IMG/VR virus record: IMGVR_UViG_3300018082_000002 | Location: 1-46,927 of that record | DNA length: 46,927 nucleotides | DNA from: a virus | Reading direction: 5' to 3' (one strand) | In this document: in pieces, positions 33,811 to 39,842 of the stretch | Numbering within the stretch: position 1 is the stretch's first letter | Layout of the letters: every line of letters begins with the position of its first letter | Program-made: the position numbers and the translations under genes | Notes under the pieces: generated by a model | The model's input: the letters and a program-made list of their open reading frames with translations, nothing else | Told to the model about the DNA's origin: nothing | Database searches by the model: none

Positions 33811-34031
33811 TATGCAACTTGTCTTACCCTTCCAGTAGAAGTTCCTGTGAGCTTATCTAATTCAGTTTCTAAAGTAGAACGTAAACCTCTAACCCTTTCT
33901 ACAGCATTAGATAATTCAGCACTAGCAGAACCTTGTTGTGAATTTAGTTTGTTCACTATATCTTGTTTACTAATTACATCAGCGGCGGCAACATCTAACT
34001 GTTTTGCAATCTCTGAAATTGTCATTTTCAA
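33810..34031 (-). CDS. Small coiled-coil protein
   Basis: The 73-residue protein is helical (SEIAKQLDVAAADVISKQDI; VERVRGLRSTLETELDKLTG) with heptad-like spacing. It overlaps both neighbours by a few bases. Perhaps a fibre assembly or trimerisation factor; function unknown. Confidence 0.5.
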   Translation of the reverse strand: MKMTISEIAKQLDVAAADVISKQDIVNKLNSQQGSASAELSNAVERVRGLRSTLETELDKLTGTSTGRVRQVA

Positions 34032-34357
34032 TTCCCCATAATGTAAGAGTCAACTGTCCCACCAACTATTGCCACAGAAATTCTATGACGTATAGCATTA
34101 TGTAGTCCAGTAATTTGAACTTCATGAACTCTACTAGCAGCCGCCCAAGTTACTGTGGCTAAGTTATGCCATGTTCCTGTAAAGTCTTTATCATGAGCAC
34201 TCTCAATAACTACCGCTCCTGCTGAACTTCCAGCGCCAAATACAATATAATTGGTCAACTCCTGAATATTTGCTACTTCAACTGGACCAAGTTTTCCTTC
34301 AGCATTCATGGCTGACTTTCCGTCTAAAAGCTTTTCAAAGAATTTGAATGTTGACAT
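34028..34357 (-). CDS. Small virion protein of a phage fibre-region family
   Basis: The 109-residue protein begins STFKFFEKLLDGKSAMNAEG and has HDKDFTGTWHNLATVTWAAA and RHRISVAIVGGTVDSYIMGN. I recognise such 'WHNL.TV.W' beta domains as minor phage structural proteins. It is ahead of the fibre-like genes. Confidence 0.55.
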   Translation of the reverse strand: MSTFKFFEKLLDGKSAMNAEGKLGPVEVANIQELTNYIVFGAGSSAGAVVIESAHDKDFTGTWHNLATVTWAAASRVHEVQITGLHNAIRHRISVAIVGGTVDSYIMGN

Positions 34358-34360
34358 GAA

Positions 34361-34507
34361 TTACCTCGCGTCTAAACTTTTCTCTATTCTTCCTTCCCAT
34401 TCGGCTTTCTTAATTGCCTTCATGGGACATTCTTTATCATGCTGGTCTAGTCTTTTAAAACTAAAAAATGTTTTTTTACAATATACGCATCTATACTTAA
34501 TTGCCAT
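34361..34507 (-). CDS. 48-residue C2H2-type zinc finger protein
   Basis: The product from ATG 34507 to TAA 34361 has CVYCKKTFFSFKRLDQHDKE followed by C, a C-x2-C...H-x4-C finger with the usual phenylalanine and leucine core. A basic helix follows. It is probably a nucleic-acid-binding microprotein. It sits three bases upstream of the start of the 109-residue gene. Confidence 0.65.
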   Translation of the reverse strand: MAIKYRCVYCKKTFFSFKRLDQHDKECPMKAIKKAEWEGRIEKSLDAR

Positions 34508-34514
34508 ATTATTA

Positions 34515-34685
34515 CTAACTGATAATATGAACTGGTTCTTTAGTTACTAACCTAAGAACCACATTACCAACAGCAATAACAGGAGTTGCAACATTCCCAG
34601 GAATTATACCACCTGATGCAACTGCTACACCAATACCAAGAACATTAAACCAAAACGTCTTTGACTTGAAAATGGATTTGCTCAT
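34515..34685 (-). CDS. 56-residue membrane protein, holin candidate
   Basis: ATG 34685 to TAG 34515 encodes SKSIFKSKTFWFNVLGIGVA followed by a glycine-rich hydrophobic segment and TPVIAVGNVVLRLVTKEPVH. It has two short membrane-like stretches and a basic N-terminus. 'SKTFWFN.L' proteins are common next to phage lysis genes. With no other classical holin, it is a good candidate to release the M15 endolysin; this is inference. Confidence 0.6.
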   Translation of the reverse strand: MSKSIFKSKTFWFNVLGIGVAVASGGIIPGNVATPVIAVGNVVLRLVTKEPVHIIS

Positions 34686-34700
34686 CTTATTTTATCCTTA

Positions 34701-35057
34701 TTATTTGATTCTAATATTAACAGGTACCACGGGAGTTACGACGAAAACGAAAGCGAAAGGGCTTGATTTAATTGATTCCCCTGCAATATTTGAGGCCGTT
34801 AATTGTATGTTATGATTACCTGGAGAAAATGTAGGAATTAATACCGTGCAGACAAACGGTGATACTGCACCAGTGCAAGCAACAGAAATAAAATTAACTC
34901 CAACTAATGAACTATCAATGTAGTATTTGTAAGTGTATGAATTAGCTGCTGATAAGTCGGGCGCGCCTTGGTCAAATACAAAACTATTACTAGATGTTGC
35001 ATTCTGAGCATTTACTATTATTGGAATTAGAAGTAATAGAAGTATTAATTTTTTCAT
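34701..35057 (-). CDS. Secreted beta protein with signal peptide
   Basis: The 118-residue protein starts MKKLILLLLLIPIIVNAQNA, a signal peptide probably cut after VNA. The mature part is an Ig-like beta domain (YKYYIDSSLVGVNFISVACT; SPGNHNIQLTASNIAGESIK) with two Cys that could pair in the periplasm. It overlaps the 80-residue membrane gene upstream by four bases. It could be a surface-modifying or lysis-accessory protein. Confidence 0.6.
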   Translation of the reverse strand: MKKLILLLLLIPIIVNAQNATSSNSFVFDQGAPDLSAANSYTYKYYIDSSLVGVNFISVACTGAVSPFVCTVLIPTFSPGNHNIQLTASNIAGESIKSSPFAFVFVVTPVVPVNIRIK

Positions 35058-35296
35058 CTATCTTTTCCTATTTGGCTATCAGAAGAACGCGTAAATTTAC
35101 TACTTCTATATTGAGGTAATAAAGTTCCTCCAATAACTGCACTAATGGTAGTCCCTACTTGTTTCAACAATGCGGCTATAAATTGTGGAGTAGTTGAATC
35201 ATGCCAATTACTTAAATGATTAACCTCATCACTCATATTTGAAAGTAACATAAGTAATGAAATTACTATTAATCCAATCCCACTATATGTTTTCAT
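35054..35296 (-). CDS. Small membrane protein, alternative holin candidate
   Basis: The 80-residue protein has a hydrophobic segment at about 5-20 (GIGLIVISLLMLLSNM), a second weaker one at about 45-62 (TTISAVIGGTLLPQ), and a basic, hydrophilic C-terminus. Two membrane segments and this tail are compatible with a holin. The other candidate is at 34515. Confidence 0.5.
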   Translation of the reverse strand: MKTYSGIGLIVISLLMLLSNMSDEVNHLSNWHDSTTPQFIAALLKQVGTTISAVIGGTLLPQYRSSKFTRSSDSQIGKDR

Positions 35297-35316
35297 ATTA
35301 CTCTCTACAGGCTTTA

Positions 35317-36375
35317 CTATATCACCATCCTATTAAACCAAGCTCTTGCACATTCTTTTTGCACTGGACCTAATGGCTCTGACCTGATTCCAGATTCAGA
35401 ATGGAAAGTTCCTCCACCATATTTCAAACTGTCGTATGCTAACTCAGCAGCTAATTTTGGGTCATTTGACCTTCTACCTGATATATTTACTTCAGCAAAT
35501 CCAATTGGTTCATCGTGTATAAATGGTTTTGGTAGTCCAGTTACATTATTATCAACATCTATTCCTCTTGCTATAAACACGGCAGGGTCAATTGATGATA
35601 GCAAAACTTTAGGCCAACTCCTTCTACCATGAAACGTATGATAAGTCCAACCAGGACGCGGCCCAACTGCATCTGACAGATTAGAACCTTGTGAACTATT
35701 AATTCCTATTGGCTGAGTAAAATTACCTGGACTTATCCCATTTTTAGGATACTCATTGACTAGTTCTATAAATGTATTATCATGAACTCTCAAAACTTCA
35801 ATTGCTTTAGAGAAATGGTTCTTTTGATTGTTTATATCGTGAATTATATCCTGAGCATCTGCAAAGACCGTAAACTCAAGATATAATTTTGAACCTTTTA
35901 ATATTCCAGCAAATACTTCTAATCCAGTCCAATATCTATTTCCATATGATGCTGGATTAAAATTAGTTATTTTACTACACATTCCTAATACTCTGACAAG
36001 ATTTGCACCAAGTTCTTTACACTCATCAATTAAAGGAATGATATCTTCCCCATCAAGAAATTTCTTAAATAGAAGAAAATTGGTAAACCCCCTCCATATC
36101 CACCTTCTATTTAAGCTATCTCTCCAGCCAATTCCATCTGCACTAATTGACCTAAGAACTGGTTCAGCATAATAAAAAGTATCATTCCACCATTCATTAA
36201 GAAGATTATGTACCTTAAAAAGGGATTCTTCATGAGTAAAGTATTGTTCTCTCCACTGAGCATAATGACATGAGGCATCAGCAAATGCAGAACCAAGGAA
36301 CGTAGACTCATGACGTTTAATAACAGGTTCTAGTAAACTAGCCAATTCAATTTTCTCATCATCTGTTATTATCAT
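35317..36375 (-). CDS. Putative glycoside hydrolase, TIM-barrel clan A-like
   Basis: The 352-residue protein has GFTNFLLFKKFLDGEDIIPL, then ELGANLVRVLGMCSKI near 128-143, FIELVNEYPKNG near 200-211 (the Asn-Glu of clan A acid/base strands), and late acidic positions in FIHDEPIGFAE and TFHSESGIRS that could be the nucleophile. This order is typical of TIM-barrel glycosidases. It probably degrades host capsule or wall sugars or was captured from the host. No signal peptide. It is the second gene of the late operon. Confidence 0.6.
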   Translation of the reverse strand: MIITDDEKIELASLLEPVIKRHESTFLGSAFADASCHYAQWREQYFTHEESLFKVHNLLNEWWNDTFYYAEPVLRSISADGIGWRDSLNRRWIWRGFTNFLLFKKFLDGEDIIPLIDECKELGANLVRVLGMCSKITNFNPASYGNRYWTGLEVFAGILKGSKLYLEFTVFADAQDIIHDINNQKNHFSKAIEVLRVHDNTFIELVNEYPKNGISPGNFTQPIGINSSQGSNLSDAVGPRPGWTYHTFHGRRSWPKVLLSSIDPAVFIARGIDVDNNVTGLPKPFIHDEPIGFAEVNISGRRSNDPKLAAELAYDSLKYGGGTFHSESGIRSEPLGPVQKECARAWFNRMVI

Positions 36376-36377
36376 TT

Positions 36378-36938
36378 TTACTCATTTAGATTAATCACGA
36401 CAAAATCATCTTCTTCTTTAAGTCTTGGTTGGTATACTAATACTTTTCTATTATCAATTAGTGGTCCTTCAGGAGTCATATTTTTTAATACTACGCTCAT
36501 CTCTTTCGCAATTCCAGCAATATCCCTAGCCTTTGCCTGACCTATTTTACTATCGGTCAATAAGTTAATTGCAGTCATTAACTTATTCTGGGCCGCCTCA
36601 CTTATTTGATTTTTGACTTGATTTACGTGGGATTCTAATTCTGGGACTTTCTTGTGGTAGGTAGCTTCTGAAGTGGCACCATGTTTATAGGCTGATACAG
36701 CCTGATGACTCACATCAAATGCTTTTGCTATTTCCTCATTAGTCAATCCTGAAGCTATAGCAGCAGCAGCAATTTCCTTCCTTTCCTCCATTGTCTTATT
36801 AGGATTATCTTGGCCCCTTCCCCTTTCAATAACTTCTACTTCATAATCTATCCTATCAAAATTTCTGATATCATCTTTTAGTAAATTACTACCTTCAGAT
36901 AGTAATCTATTTGCTTCTTCTCTAGTACATACTAACAT
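36378..36938 (-). CDS. Terminase small subunit candidate / HTH protein
   Basis: The 186-residue first gene of the late operon has an HTH (IASGLTNEEIAKAFDVSHQA, about residues 62-81), then helices (QISEAAQNKLMTAINLL) and a C-terminal beta tail. HTH plus oligomerising helix plus tail is the common plan of small terminases. It could alternatively be a transcription regulator of the arm. It is preceded by a structured leader. Large subunit is at 29058. Confidence 0.55.
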   Translation of the reverse strand: MLVCTREEANRLLSEGSNLLKDDIRNFDRIDYEVEVIERGRGQDNPNKTMEERKEIAAAAIASGLTNEEIAKAFDVSHQAVSAYKHGATSEATYHKKVPELESHVNQVKNQISEAAQNKLMTAINLLTDSKIGQAKARDIAGIAKEMSVVLKNMTPEGPLIDNRKVLVYQPRLKEEDDFVVINLNE

Positions 36939-36940
36939 AA

Positions 36941-37023
36941 TGTTCGTCCTATGCCATTAGGAGTTAGAGCTCTCCTAACTCATACTATAGTCCCAAGCCA
37001 TAGTTTTGTAAAGTGGACGAACA
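36941..37023 (-). promoter_or_regulatory. Structured leader that may hide the ribosome binding site of the first late gene
   Basis: On the minus-strand RNA, UGUUCGUCC (37023-37015) can pair perfectly with GGACGAACA (36949-36941), two bases before AUG 36938. The enclosed 65 bases hold two hairpins: ACUAU/AUAGU, and GAGUUAG/CUAACUC with a 7-base loop. The only Shine-Dalgarno-like AGGA lies in the outer stem, so folding would block translation. The same arms could instead be a protein-binding dyad on DNA. Confidence 0.55.
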
Positions 37024-37107
37024 CTATTGCTTGACTGACTACTTATCAAATTGGAATATATTTAACTTTTATTTTAATTTTTTATATTTTGTTTTTGATA
37101 TTTCTAA

Positions 37108-37186
37108 GGCATATATCCAGTCCAATCTCACCCGTGGCTCGGCCTGAATGGAACCATCATAGGATTGGTCTAGTGGGGTATATGCC
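37108..37186. repeat. Imperfect long inverted repeat
   Basis: GGCATATA (37108-37115) pairs with TATATGCC (37179-37186), and CCAATC near 37122 pairs with GATTGG near 37163. The loop includes a GC-rich core (about 37131-37155) that is unlike the AT-rich surroundings and has a small GGC-TCG-GCC hairpin. It could fold as an RNA on either strand or be a cruciform site. Confidence 0.55.
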
Positions 37187-37247
37187 ATAATCTATTAGGT
37201 TGCCTTGAGCCTATTAAACTCACATTATCTGAGTGTACTAGACTAAA

Positions 37248-37260
37248 GACAATAATTGTC
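37248..37260. promoter_or_regulatory. Palindromic operator candidate 1
   Basis: GACAATAATTGTC is a perfect dyad about a central A. A near copy lies 31 bases downstream (37279), about three helical turns away on the same face. TTGACA lies between them. This is a plausible repressor site controlling the rightward early genes. Confidence 0.55.
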
Positions 37261-37278
37261 ACCTTGACAAAAATTGCC

Positions 37279-37291
37279 GACAATAAATGTC
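37279..37291. promoter_or_regulatory. Palindromic operator candidate 2
   Basis: GACAATAAATGTC differs from operator 1 at one base. The 31-base spacing between centres suggests cooperative binding by one protein. Confidence 0.5.
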
Positions 37292-37324
37292 ACATTCTTA
37301 CAAGGTTCAATAGTGTAAGACTAA

Positions 37325-37337
37325 TGTCTCTAATTGT
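37325..37337 (+). repeat. 13-bp direct repeat copy 1 upstream of the first early gene
   Basis: TGTCTCTAATTGT occurs here and again exactly at 38014-38026, each upstream of a rightward gene (37423 and 38062). The TAATTGT part also lies in operator 1. Possibly a shared regulator or promoter element. Confidence 0.5.
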
Positions 37338-37422
37338 AAGGCAATATGACGCGGCCGCATGGAATTGTTAATGATTCTGCCGGCATGGTGATTGCTATTG
37401 TATTAGACTGAAAGGAGAGCAA

Positions 37423-37575
37423 ATGGTAATCAGATTGAGAGTTCCTCAGCCGCGCTGTTTTTGTGGTAGGACTAATCGACTCATACCATATTGTGGATTC
37501 TATATCTGCGTATGGTGTAGAACCGGAATGAAACGCGTTCCTTTTGGTAAACTTTGTTTCAGGAGATTAGCATGA
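37423..37575 (+). CDS. 50-residue zinc-ribbon early protein
   Basis: ATG 37423 has AAAGGAGAGCAA upstream. The basic product has CFCGRTNRL near residue 12 and CVWCRTGMK near 29, forming a zinc ribbon. It is the first gene of the rightward arm, likely expressed soon after infection. Small basic zinc proteins in this position often take over host machinery, but no partner can be named. The stop overlaps the next ATG. Confidence 0.65.
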   Translation: MVIRLRVPQPRCFCGRTNRLIPYCGFYICVWCRTGMKRVPFGKLCFRRLA

Positions 37576-37724
37576 ACATCACAGTCCACAATTTGACTAC
37601 AGGTTTTCACTACACTACTTACGGTATGACTCAACTAGGAGTTAATCATCTTATCACGGCAATATCTGAAGCGAAGATACCTAATCACAACGTTGTTATC
37701 ACAGTAAGGTCTATTAAACAGTAA
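37572..37724 (+). CDS. 50-residue early protein of unknown function
   Basis: ATG 37572 overlaps the preceding stop (ATGA). The product (MNITVHNLTTGFHYTTYGMT...HNVVITVRSIKQ) looks like a small alpha/beta unit: strand, strand, helix, strand. No family was recognised. Confidence 0.55.
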   Translation: MNITVHNLTTGFHYTTYGMTQLGVNHLITAISEAKIPNHNVVITVRSIKQ

Positions 37725-37799
37725 ACAAAAACTAGTGCAGATGGGAGGATTGACCCAAAAAGGAGCAGCCGTAAACTCGTAAAAAGGGAGGATTAGAAA

Positions 37800-37982
37800 A
37801 TGAGTAAAGAAGCGATTCTAATTGAGACGGCAGACGCAAAAAAGGAGTTAGATGGAGCGAAGATGATTCTACTAACTGACTACGGATGGCGAGAATTTTT
37901 AGTCAGTGTAAAAGTCAGAGTCAGTGAGGGAGAAACTACTACCACCGTCAAGGCTGAAGAAATAGGCAGCGCGACTAACTAG
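37800..37982 (+). CDS. 60-residue early protein of unknown function
   Basis: ATG 37800 has AAAGGGAGGATTAGAAA upstream. The protein (DYGWREFLVSVKVRVSEGET) is mostly beta. The short gap before it contains two more purine-rich runs (GGGAGGATTG, AAAAAGGAG) without starts. No family was recognised. Confidence 0.6.
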   Translation: MSKEAILIETADAKKELDGAKMILLTDYGWREFLVSVKVRVSEGETTTTVKAEEIGSATN

Positions 37983-38013
37983 AATTTAGGACATTACGCT
38001 TTTGAAAGTGTAG

Positions 38014-38026
38014 TGTCTCTAATTGT
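38014..38026 (+). repeat. 13-bp direct repeat copy 2
   Basis: This is an exact copy of TGTCTCTAATTGT at 37325, with further weaker identity for about 12 bases upstream of both. It lies 36 bases before ATG 38062, a spacing fitting a promoter element for that gene. Confidence 0.5.
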
Positions 38027-38061
38027 GGTCAGTATACAAACTCTCTCGAAAGGACTATAGT

Positions 38062-38457
38062 ATGAGTAGCAGCAATCAAGCTGCCTCAATCGTGGAGGAT
38101 AGTAAAATGCCAACAGTCGAACTCGTAACGGCGGAACGTGGTCTAAGAGGAAAGGGAAATGAAGGAAAGAAAGTTCAATTTCAGTCGATTTCAGACACGG
38201 CTCCACGTCCTGATAATCCTCTCGAAGCTGCCCTTCAGCTAGTATCAGGTGACTTGCAGGATTTCTGGGAACGTTTCGTCCTTGGTTATAACGAATACAG
38301 CTACAATGCAGTAGCGGACCCGATTGCCGCGTTCCTTGATGCATCATGGGATGCTGACAAGACCAAGAATTTCCGTATGACGGTCAATGCTATGTCGAAG
38401 TTGACTGGCCGAGACAAGGAGGAAGTTGCTTCTGAGCTCCTGAAAGCTATATCTTAA
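38062..38457 (+). CDS. Early protein of unknown function, last before terminator
   Basis: ATG 38062 follows CGAAAGGACTATAGT and is preferred over the TTG at 38023. The 131-residue protein has a disordered N-third and then helices with WERFVLGYNEYSYNAVADPI, AAFLDASWDADKTKNF and GRDKEEVASELLKAI. No family recognised. G+C content is noticeably higher than in its neighbours, suggesting a different origin or strong codon selection. Followed by an intrinsic terminator. Confidence 0.65.
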   Translation: MSSSNQAASIVEDSKMPTVELVTAERGLRGKGNEGKKVQFQSISDTAPRPDNPLEAALQLVSGDLQDFWERFVLGYNEYSYNAVADPIAAFLDASWDADKTKNFRMTVNAMSKLTGRDKEEVASELLKAIS

Positions 38458-38480
38458 TCTTTCCAATCAGGACCAGAATA

Positions 38481-38522
38481 ATAGGCTAGGTGAGATAATA
38501 TCAATCCTAGCCTATATTTTTG
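38481..38522 (+). terminator. Intrinsic transcription terminator
   Basis: A perfect 10-bp stem, ATAGGCTAGG (38481-38490) and CCTAGCCTAT (38506-38515), with a 15-base loop is followed by ATTTTTG. It ends the short early operon before the origin-like region. Confidence 0.8.
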
Positions 38523-38561
38523 TCATTAAAAGGGGACAAAAGTAAAAGTTGCTATTTACGA

Positions 38562-38594
38562 GCGACTACAGAGGGACTACGGAGCGATTCTAGA
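38562..38594 (+). repeat. Three tandem 11-bp iterons
   Basis: GCGACTACAGA, GGGACTACGGA and GCGATTCTAGA follow each other without gaps. The first two differ at two positions; the third is more diverged. An 11-bp period matches one helical turn, as in initiator-binding iterons. They lie beside the nested inverted repeats and the A/T run. Confidence 0.55.
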
Positions 38595-38603
38595 GTGATA
38601 AAA

Positions 38604-38879
38604 AGTGTTCATCCGCCTTTAGAATCAGCAACTTACAGTCTACTAGGGGTATAGAGGGGTAGGCATGTAGGCCCCTGTGTCACCATTCTAGGACAGTATG
38701 GTAGGTAGGAGTATCTTTATATATATATTAATATATATATATATATATTAAATACCCTCTATTCCCCACTGTCATCTATAGGTGACACTTTTCTAGTCCC
38801 ACGGTCCACACGTCTAGTAGGGGGTAGTATACAAAGTGCTAACTACAGCGTATAGTAGGGTTACGGCCGGACGAACACT
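38604..38879. other. Nested inverted repeats around a 39-bp A/T-only run: replication origin candidate
   Basis: Four pairs of inverted arms share nearly one centre (about 38730-38742). AGTGTTCATCC 38604-38614 pairs with GGACGAACACT 38869-38879 (one mismatch). CTACTAG 38640-38646 pairs with CTAGTAG 38814-38820. GTGTCACC 38677-38684 pairs with GGTGACAC 38781-38788. GACAGT 38692-38697 pairs with ACTGTC 38768-38773. In the middle 38716-38754 is only A and T, an easily melted stretch. With iterons at its left and no gene across 38458-39060 apart from one tiny frame, this is a plausible origin. Confidence 0.6.
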
Positions 38880-38966
38880 CCTGCATCACACTACGGCCAC
38901 GCTAAAGTCACGCATAAGTCGTGCCAATTCACAATCGTCCACTTAAAATGACAAAAGGATAATGAA

Positions 38967-39038
38967 ATGGATATACTAAAAGACCAAAATCTACTACAAT
39001 GGGGTAATCCTAGTCTACATTGCAGTTATGGTGACTAG
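38967..39038 (+). CDS. Possible 23-residue leader peptide
   Basis: ATG 38967 follows AAAGGATAATGAA and encodes MDILKDQNLLQWGNPSLHCS (23 residues to TAG). It ends 22 bases before the next gene and could be a leader peptide. Evidence is only a good ribosome site and a short frame. Confidence 0.3.
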   Translation: MDILKDQNLLQWGNPSLHCSYGD

Positions 39039-39060
39039 ACTTAACTTCACAGGTAAGTAA

Positions 39061-39756
39061 ATGCAAACTAAACTTTGTTCAATCTGTCAAAAGGAAGTAG
39101 GAATTAAACTACCTGGTCAATACACAGATATTCTCGAATGCGGCCATATAGTAGTAAAGACTCCAATCTCAAATATCGTAGCAAAGGGTGCTACGGCAGT
39201 AGAAGCAGAGGAAATATCTAAGAAACTAGAGAAAATTTCAGAACTACCAAAGATTGATAGTGCAGACCTAATCAACCGAGCATTATCAACAGTCAATCAA
39301 GTTTATGAAGATTTTTTTAATGCAGAAAATCCACTAATCGAAGAGTTAATAAGGGAACATGGTAGGGACCAAGCTATATTAGTTTTCATAGCAATACATT
39401 CTCACCTAAGTAAAGTCTTATTCTGCGTCAATAGGTTCCGCAATGTATATTACGTCAAGATAGAACAATTGAGAAAAGAGATAGAGGATAAAGCGGTAAA
39501 AGAACTAATACAGAATCACGACTTCTTTTATGAGGCGCCAAAAGCACCAAAAAAGCCTAGAACTATCGGTGGTAAACTAGCTACTGAAATAGATAAGGCT
39601 AAAGTAGCATTAGGTGGGCTAACCGACTCAAAAGGTAATCCGGTTGATGTGACTAAAGTACTAGCAAATTTAATGTGGAAGAAAAAACCTGACGAAGATT
39701 ATAAGGCCGGACTAGATAAGATTAAAGAATCTATTCAATCGAAAGAGCCAAAATGA
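39061..39756 (+). CDS. Unknown protein with N-terminal zinc module shared with the helicase
   Basis: The 231-residue protein begins with a zinc module (LCSICQKEV ... YTDILECGHIV, residues about 5-31) like the start of the following SNF2 helicase (CQTCKTDK ... LVILECGHAV). The rest is helical (EEISKKLEKISELPKIDSAD; FFNAENPLIEELIREHG) with a Lys-rich linker near 158. No enzyme motif was seen. The shared module suggests that this protein and the helicase bind a common partner. Confidence 0.6.
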   Translation: MQTKLCSICQKEVGIKLPGQYTDILECGHIVVKTPISNIVAKGATAVEAEEISKKLEKISELPKIDSADLINRALSTVNQVYEDFFNAENPLIEELIREHGRDQAILVFIAIHSHLSKVLFCVNRFRNVYYVKIEQLRKEIEDKAVKELIQNHDFFYEAPKAPKKPRTIGGKLATEIDKAKVALGGLTDSKGNPVDVTKVLANLMWKKKPDEDYKAGLDKIKESIQSKEPK

Positions 39757-39842
39757 GAAATAGTTTTGAAACAATCTACATCAGAATAAGCTGGGATATT
39801 TTCATTGAGAGAAGGATTATCCGGTTAATCAGGATTAATTAG
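39753..39842 (+). CDS. 29-residue microprotein between two coupled genes
   Basis: ATG 39753 overlaps the preceding stop (ATGA) and the frame ends at TAG 39840-39842, directly before ATG 39843. The product (NSFETIYIRISWDIFIERRI) is hydrophobic and basic. It may serve only to couple translation into the helicase. Confidence 0.4.
   Translation: MRNSFETIYIRISWDIFIERRIIRLIRIN

Larger units (their letters stand above)
36939..37422. other. Divergent control region between the two arms
   Basis: The 484-base gap holds no gene of convincing size. It contains the structured late leader, an A/T-rich stretch at 37040-37105 (possible UP element or open complex region for the leftward promoter), a long inverted repeat at 37108-37186, two 13-bp palindromes, and a repeat shared with 38014. 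TTGACA at 37264 lies between the palindromes, but no fitting -10 was found. Rightward and leftward promoters must lie here, but I cannot place them with confidence. Confidence 0.7.

Noticed and set aside
37264-37292. Sigma-70 promoter from the TTGACA at 37264
   Set aside because: At 16-18 bp spacing the -10 candidates (AATGTC, ATGTCA, TGTCAC) do not resemble TATAAT.
37358-37416. Two tiny frames (10 and 8 codons) before the first early gene
   Set aside because: Too short, without clear binding sites; could be leader peptides but cannot be supported.
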